Origin: Bradyrhizobium sp. CB1717
Lineage (GTDB): Bacteria; Pseudomonadota; Alphaproteobacteria; Rhizobiales; Xanthobacteraceae
DNA length: 64,000 bases
Direction of reading: 5' to 3'
NCBI RefSeq assembly: GCF_029714325.1
Contig: NZ_CP121666.1
Coordinates: forward strand, 5,580,001-5,644,000
Below, piece by piece: positions 60,111 to 64,000 of the stretch. The translations under genes were made by a program, and so were the position numbers. Numbering within the stretch: position 1 is the first letter of the stretch; each line of letters opens with the position of its first letter. The notes below the pieces were generated by a model. The model did not search any database. It saw nothing but the letters and a program-made list of their open reading frames with translations, and was not told where the DNA came from.

Positions 60111-63100
60111 ATGCAGCAGATTGCGGACTGGCTCAACATCCTTGGCCTAGGGCAATACGCGCAACGCTTTGCCGAGAACGACATTGATCCAAGCGTTCTG
60201 CGCGATCTGACCGACTTTGACCTCGAAAAAATCGGTGTTTCGCTCGGCCATCGCAAGAAGATATTGCGCGCGATTGCGGAGTTCGCTGAGACCGGACCGA
60301 GACCCGTGCGTACTCCTTGGACCGCGGCCGAGAGACGTCAACTCACGGTGATGTTCGCTGATCTTGTTGGCTCGACAGCGCTCTCGACTAGGCTCGACGC
60401 TGAGGACTTGCGGGAAATCATTGGCAAGTACCACCGCTGCTGTGCCGAGCAAATCGAAAAATCTGGCGGATTCGTCGCCAGATACATGGGCGACGGCGTG
60501 CTCGCATATTTCGGCTATCCGCGGGCCGATGAAGACGATGCTGAGCGCGCAGTATGCGCCGGACTAGCATTGGTTGCGGCCGTGGCAGGACTCGATGTCG
60601 GCCCGTCGGCAAGATTGCGAGTGCGAGTTGGCATTGCCACGGGCTTGGTGATCGTCGGTGATCTCATCGGAGATGGCGCAGCGCAGGAGCATGGAGTGGT
60701 CGGTGAGACCCCCAATCTGGCCTCGCGTCTGCAGGCGCTGGCCGAGCCGGATACGATTGTCATCGACGGTAGCACTCGCCGCCTCGTCGGTGGACTCTTC
60801 GAGTATCTCGCTCTCGGGAGCGTGTCCATCACAGGCTTCAGCGCCCCGGTGCCGGTCTGGCGAGTCATCGGTGCGAACGCGGTCGATAGCCGCTTCGAGG
60901 CCTTGCGGGTAGCCAGAACGCCACTGCTCGGGCGCGATGAAGAGATCGAGCTGCTGATGCGCCGCTGGCAGCAGATAAAACGCGGCGATGGCTCGGTCGT
61001 GTTGATATCGGGTGAGCCCGGCATCGGCAAATCGCGCCTCGCCGAGACCGTGCTGGAGCGGCTGAGCGATGATCCACATATCCGTTTGCGCCGTTTCTGC
61101 TCGCCGCACCATCAGGACAGCGCGCTTTTCCCGACCATCTCACAGCTCGAGCGGGCGGCGGGTTTCCGGCGCGACGATACGGACCGGCAACGGTTGGACA
61201 AGCTCGAAGCGTTGCTCGCGGAGGCAAACGCTGACCTCAGCGAGGCCGTCCCTCTGATCGCGGACCTGCTGTCCGTGCCGATCGGCAATAGCTATCCACC
61301 TCTCAGCCTCACCCCTCGGAAGCGCAAGGAGAAGACGCTTGGGGTTCTCCTGGCCCAGCTCGAGGGACTGGCGGCGCGCCGGCCCGTGCTGATGGTGTTC
61401 GAGGATATGCACTGGATCGACCCCACCTCGCTCGACCTGTTGGACCGCATCGTCGATCGCGTGGCCACCCTCCGCGTCTTGCTGATCATCACTTTTCGGC
61501 CAGAGTTCGCGCCAGCCTGGATCGGGCGCTCGCACGTGACATTGATCAGTCTCAGTCGGCTCCCGCATCGACAGCGCGCCGAGATGATCATGGGGGTGAC
61601 CGGCGGCAAGGCGTTGCCCCAAGAGATCGTCGAAGGAATCGTCGATCGGACCGATGGCATACCGCTGTTCATCGAGGAATTGACCAAGGCGGTGATCGAG
61701 AGCGGCATGTTGGCCGACGCCGGCGACCGCTTTGATGCGAGGGGACCCGTACCTCGGCTTGCCATCCCTACCTCGCTCCACGCCTCGCTCCTGGCACGGC
61801 TGGATCGCTTGGCGCCCGTGCGCGAGATGGCGCAGATCGGAGCTGCCCTTGGGCGGTCGTTCTCGCATGAGCTGATCAGCGCCGTCGCAGCCATGCCGCC
61901 GCAACAGGTGGACGGGGCCTTGGCGCAGCTCGTAAGCGCCGAACTGGTCTTCCAGCGGGGGACCCCGCCCGATGCAGAGTACACCTTTAAGCACGCGCTG
62001 GTGCAGGATGCAGCCTATAGCACCATGCTGCGCGGTCGACGCCAGCAGATCCATGCTCGCGTTGCGACGACGTTAGAGAGCGAGTTCCCTAAAATCGTGG
62101 CCGCTCAGCCCCAACTCATGGCCCACCATTGTACGGAGGCCGGTTTCAACGAGAAGGCGGTCGGCTACCGGCTCAAAGCGGGCCAGCAGGCGGTCGCGCG
62201 ATCGGCGATGACGGAAGCGGTGGCGCAGTTGCAGAAGGGGCTCGAATTGCTGGCGAACATGCCCGAGGAGTCGCGGCCCGCACAGCACGAGCTCGACCTT
62301 GAGATTGCCCTCGGGCGGGCCCTGATGGCGGCCCGAGGGTATTCGGCGCCGGCGGTAGCCGATACCCTTGTCAGGGCGCGGGCGCTCGCTGAGCGGTTCG
62401 ATCGACCGGACCGTCTCGCTCCGCTGCTCTATTTCCAATGGGGTTTCCATTCGGTTCGTGCCGAGCACGACCTGGCGGTGTCCCTTGCCGAGCAGATGGA
62501 GAAATTGGGCGAGACAAGAAAAGATCAAGCCACTCTGCTGCTGGGTCACTATATCCACGGCGCCAGTTGCCACTATCGCGGGGAGTTTGTGACAGCGCGC
62601 GGCCTTCTCGAGCTGTGTGATGGCTTGAGAGATCCGGCCGCTCGCGCGATTTGCGCCGCCATAGCGGTGGCCGATCCGCGCGCGGCGAGCCGGGGTCACC
62701 TGGCGGTGACGTTGGCGCTTCTGGGCGATATCGATCAGGGACGCGCGCGCGCCAACGAGGCGTTGTTAGAAGCCCGTTTGCTCGACCATCCGTTCACGGT
62801 GGCCTTTGTGTTGAGCAAGGTGTGTGCAGTGGAGGCGGCGGCCGGCATGTCGCATGACACATTACGGCATGCAGAAGAACTGGTGGCTCTCTCGAACGAG
62901 CATGGCTTTCCGCTCTGGTTGGGCCTCGGACTTCTCCAACATGGTCGCTCATTGACTGCCGTTGGACAGGCGCAGGACGGTCTCGCCTTGCTCGCGAAAG
63001 GGCTCTCGGTGCTTCGTGGTGCCGGAGCTGTGGTGCACACGCCGCGTGCGCTCTGCTTTCTCGCCGAGGCTCACGCCAAGGTCGGGCATCTTCAGGAGGA

Positions 63101-63437
63101 ACAGAAATGTCTCGTCGAGGCTGCGCAGCTCATCGAGACGACTCAAGAGCGGTCCGGTGAGGCCGAGTTGCATCGACTTCGAGGCGACATGATGAATGCG
63201 CGAGGCGACCAGGCAGCGGCAGAGCAGAATTATCATCGAGCCCTCGCTGTGGCGGAGCGCCAGAGCGCGAAGACGTTAGGGCTGCGCGCTGCGACCAGCC
63301 TCGCTTGCCTGTGGCGTGACCAAGGCAAATGCGCGGAAGCTCATGATCTCCTCGTGCTGCGATATCGCTCGTTCACCGAAGGCTTCGACACGCCGGTCCT
63401 GAGGGACGCCAGGGCGGTGCTCGAACAGCTGACCTGA
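60111..63437 (+). CDS. SAM - class III nucleotide cyclase - AAA - TPR protein
   Basis: A 1,108-residue signalling protein. Residues 1-62 are a SAM domain (IADWLNILGLGQYAQRFAENDIDPSVL). Residues about 73-255 are a class III cyclase catalytic domain with metal aspartates D84 (FADLVGST) and D128 (YMGDGVLAYFG), and T200, N202 and R206 in VVGETPNLASRLQ. The base-selecting lysine expected a few residues before D128 is arginine (R124 in FVARYMGDG). An AAA/STAND ATPase follows (Walker A GEPGIGKS at 301-308, Walker B LMVFEDMHWID), then about 500 residues of TPR-like helices. ATG 60111 follows GAGGGAG. It is probably cytoplasmic and senses a ligand or protein via the TPRs. Confidence 0.92.
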   Translation: MQQIADWLNILGLGQYAQRFAENDIDPSVLRDLTDFDLEKIGVSLGHRKKILRAIAEFAETGPRPVRTPWTAAERRQLTVMFADLVGSTALSTRLDAEDLREIIGKYHRCCAEQIEKSGGFVARYMGDGVLAYFGYPRADEDDAERAVCAGLALVAAVAGLDVGPSARLRVRVGIATGLVIVGDLIGDGAAQEHGVVGETPNLASRLQALAEPDTIVIDGSTRRLVGGLFEYLALGSVSITGFSAPVPVWRVIGANAVDSRFEALRVARTPLLGRDEEIELLMRRWQQIKRGDGSVVLISGEPGIGKSRLAETVLERLSDDPHIRLRRFCSPHHQDSALFPTISQLERAAGFRRDDTDRQRLDKLEALLAEANADLSEAVPLIADLLSVPIGNSYPPLSLTPRKRKEKTLGVLLAQLEGLAARRPVLMVFEDMHWIDPTSLDLLDRIVDRVATLRVLLIITFRPEFAPAWIGRSHVTLISLSRLPHRQRAEMIMGVTGGKALPQEIVEGIVDRTDGIPLFIEELTKAVIESGMLADAGDRFDARGPVPRLAIPTSLHASLLARLDRLAPVREMAQIGAALGRSFSHELISAVAAMPPQQVDGALAQLVSAELVFQRGTPPDAEYTFKHALVQDAAYSTMLRGRRQQIHARVATTLESEFPKIVAAQPQLMAHHCTEAGFNEKAVGYRLKAGQQAVARSAMTEAVAQLQKGLELLANMPEESRPAQHELDLEIALGRALMAARGYSAPAVADTLVRARALAERFDRPDRLAPLLYFQWGFHSVRAEHDLAVSLAEQMEKLGETRKDQATLLLGHYIHGASCHYRGEFVTARGLLELCDGLRDPAARAICAAIAVADPRAASRGHLAVTLALLGDIDQGRARANEALLEARLLDHPFTVAFVLSKVCAVEAAAGMSHDTLRHAEELVALSNEHGFPLWLGLGLLQHGRSLTAVGQAQDGLALLAKGLSVLRGAGAVVHTPRALCFLAEAHAKVGHLQEEQKCLVEAAQLIETTQERSGEAELHRLRGDMMNARGDQAAAEQNYHRALAVAERQSAKTLGLRAATSLACLWRDQGKCAEAHDLLVLRYRSFTEGFDTPVLRDARAVLEQLT

Positions 63438-63717
63438 GTCAGTTCATGTCTTTCGTCACGGGATAGGTGCTTTGCCTGCACTCCAAGGCTTGCCGGGCTC
63501 TGGTCCGTGATCTCATGAAGCGTCATCCGCGGCGCGTCGCCGGCAACGCTAAGTGTAAGGATCGGATGCGAATGCCACCCCATGCGCTCCATGCTGTCGG
63601 AATTACCGTTTCGGGTCAAAGGCTGCCTAGGCAGCTTTCATGCCCTTGTTCGGGTCACCTTCAACAAGCAGACGTCGCGGGCGCCCTGAGCTGAGGTCAG
63701 CCACGGGCCATAAGCGG
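63438..63717. other. Intergenic stretch between cyclase and histidine kinase
   Basis: About 280 bases without a supported gene. The part CAGCCACGGGCCATAAGCGG (63699-63718) resembles a short degenerate sequence dispersed in Rhizobiales genomes. Confidence 0.4.
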
Positions 63718-64000
63718 TCATTCGGACCTCGGGCGGGTGGCAATGCCGTTGTCGCGCGGCAGCGTAATGATGAACTCGGTAAAGACGCCAGGCTCAGTCT
63801 CGACGTCGATCCGGCCCCCGTGCTGCTTGACGATGATGTCATGGGTCATCGAGAGTCCGAGCCCCGTTCCTTCCCCTGTCGGCTTTGTGGTGAAGAAAGG
63901 ATTGAACATCTTTTCGCGTACTTCAGGCAGGATGCCGGTGCCGTTGTCGCGAATACGGATTTCGACTGTCGTGCCAAGGTTCCTCGTGGAAGCGCTGAGA
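63718..64000 (-). CDS. Histidine kinase, C-terminal ATP-binding part (5' end outside window)
   Basis: The last 93 or so residues of a sensor histidine kinase. The HATPase_c boxes visible are G1 ([26 protein letters not shown], including the F box) and G2 ([30 protein letters not shown]), ending FIITLPRDN. The sensor region, phospho-accepting histidine and N box lie beyond the right edge, so the input is unknown. It converges with the large cyclase gene. Confidence 0.9.
   Translation of the reverse strand, partial: LSASTRNLGTTVEIRIRDNGTGILPEVREKMFNPFFTTKPTGEGTGLGLSMTHDIIVKQHGGRIDVETEPGVFTEFIITLPRDNGIATRPRSE

Noticed and set aside
63467..63694. 75-codon plus-strand frame after the cyclase
   Set aside because: No ribosome-binding site, unusual Cys/His/Arg composition and overlap with a degenerate dispersed sequence.

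Overview
The window looks like chromosome from a GC-rich alphaproteobacterium, most likely Bradyrhizobium or a close relative in the Nitrobacteraceae. The basis is codon use, the cvpA-purF, ohrR-ohr and liv gene neighbourhoods, and several families of palindromic intergenic repeats of the kind seen in Bradyrhizobium genomes. No rRNA, tRNA, CRISPR array or prophage was seen. The only complete mobile element is one IS110-family insertion.

Layout. Positions 1-2465 hold a GGDEF-EAL type signalling protein (cut by the left edge) overlapping a periplasmic sugar-type binding protein. Positions 2658-7417 are housekeeping: radA, cvpA, purF, a 47-residue membrane peptide and an SDR. Positions 7498-10040 encode a secreted beta-propeller and a branched-chain amino-acid type binding protein. 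Positions 10233-14169 (minus) form the block yfgM-like / proline-rich lipoprotein / der / MFS exporter. Positions 14337-18482 hold an acyl-CoA synthetase, NnrU, the IS110 element and a secreted hypothetical protein. Then come prfC, a guanidine-II riboswitch with the guanidinium exporter gdx, a DUF47-pit phosphate uptake pair behind a Pho box, and a complete five-gene liv ABC transporter (22646-27298).

Positions 27640-43210 are a mosaic of small metabolic and regulatory units: PAS_5-like protein, ArsC/Spx-like protein, CsaA, TetR with TauE/SafE, GST, DUF429, a DUF2892-ECF sigma-CMD operon, a beta-lactamase-fold hydrolase, GNAT, Lin0512, an acetolactate-synthase-like enzyme, a broken O-methyltransferase behind a PadR regulator, and a GntR-symporter-threonine aldolase operon.

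Positions 43309-50612 carry the most unusual unit: a tightly overlapping run SWIM zinc finger / DUF5691 / MoxR AAA ATPase / DUF5682 / VWA. It resembles E. coli yehLMPQ in content and its function is unknown. The ATPase gene is split by a frameshift. Positions 50625-57232 hold a hydratase, the ohrR-ohr peroxide switch, a cupin, a MarR-GNAT fusion with a perfect operator over its start codon, an SDR/LysR pair and an MFS transporter. From 57233 to the right edge genes are sparser and partly decayed: a cupin fragment, a secreted helical-barrel protein, a 48-residue membrane peptide, a very large SAM-cyclase-AAA-TPR protein and the end of a histidine kinase.

Two results deserve most attention. The IS110 element has a non-coding left end whose guide-like segments match both its insertion site and its own ends, so a bridge RNA can be read directly from sequence. 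The SWIM-MoxR-VWA cluster contains a DUF5682 protein with a TraB/EreA-like His/Glu pattern. Four conserved reading frames are each broken by what looks like a single missing base, so either gene decay or assembly error must be considered.
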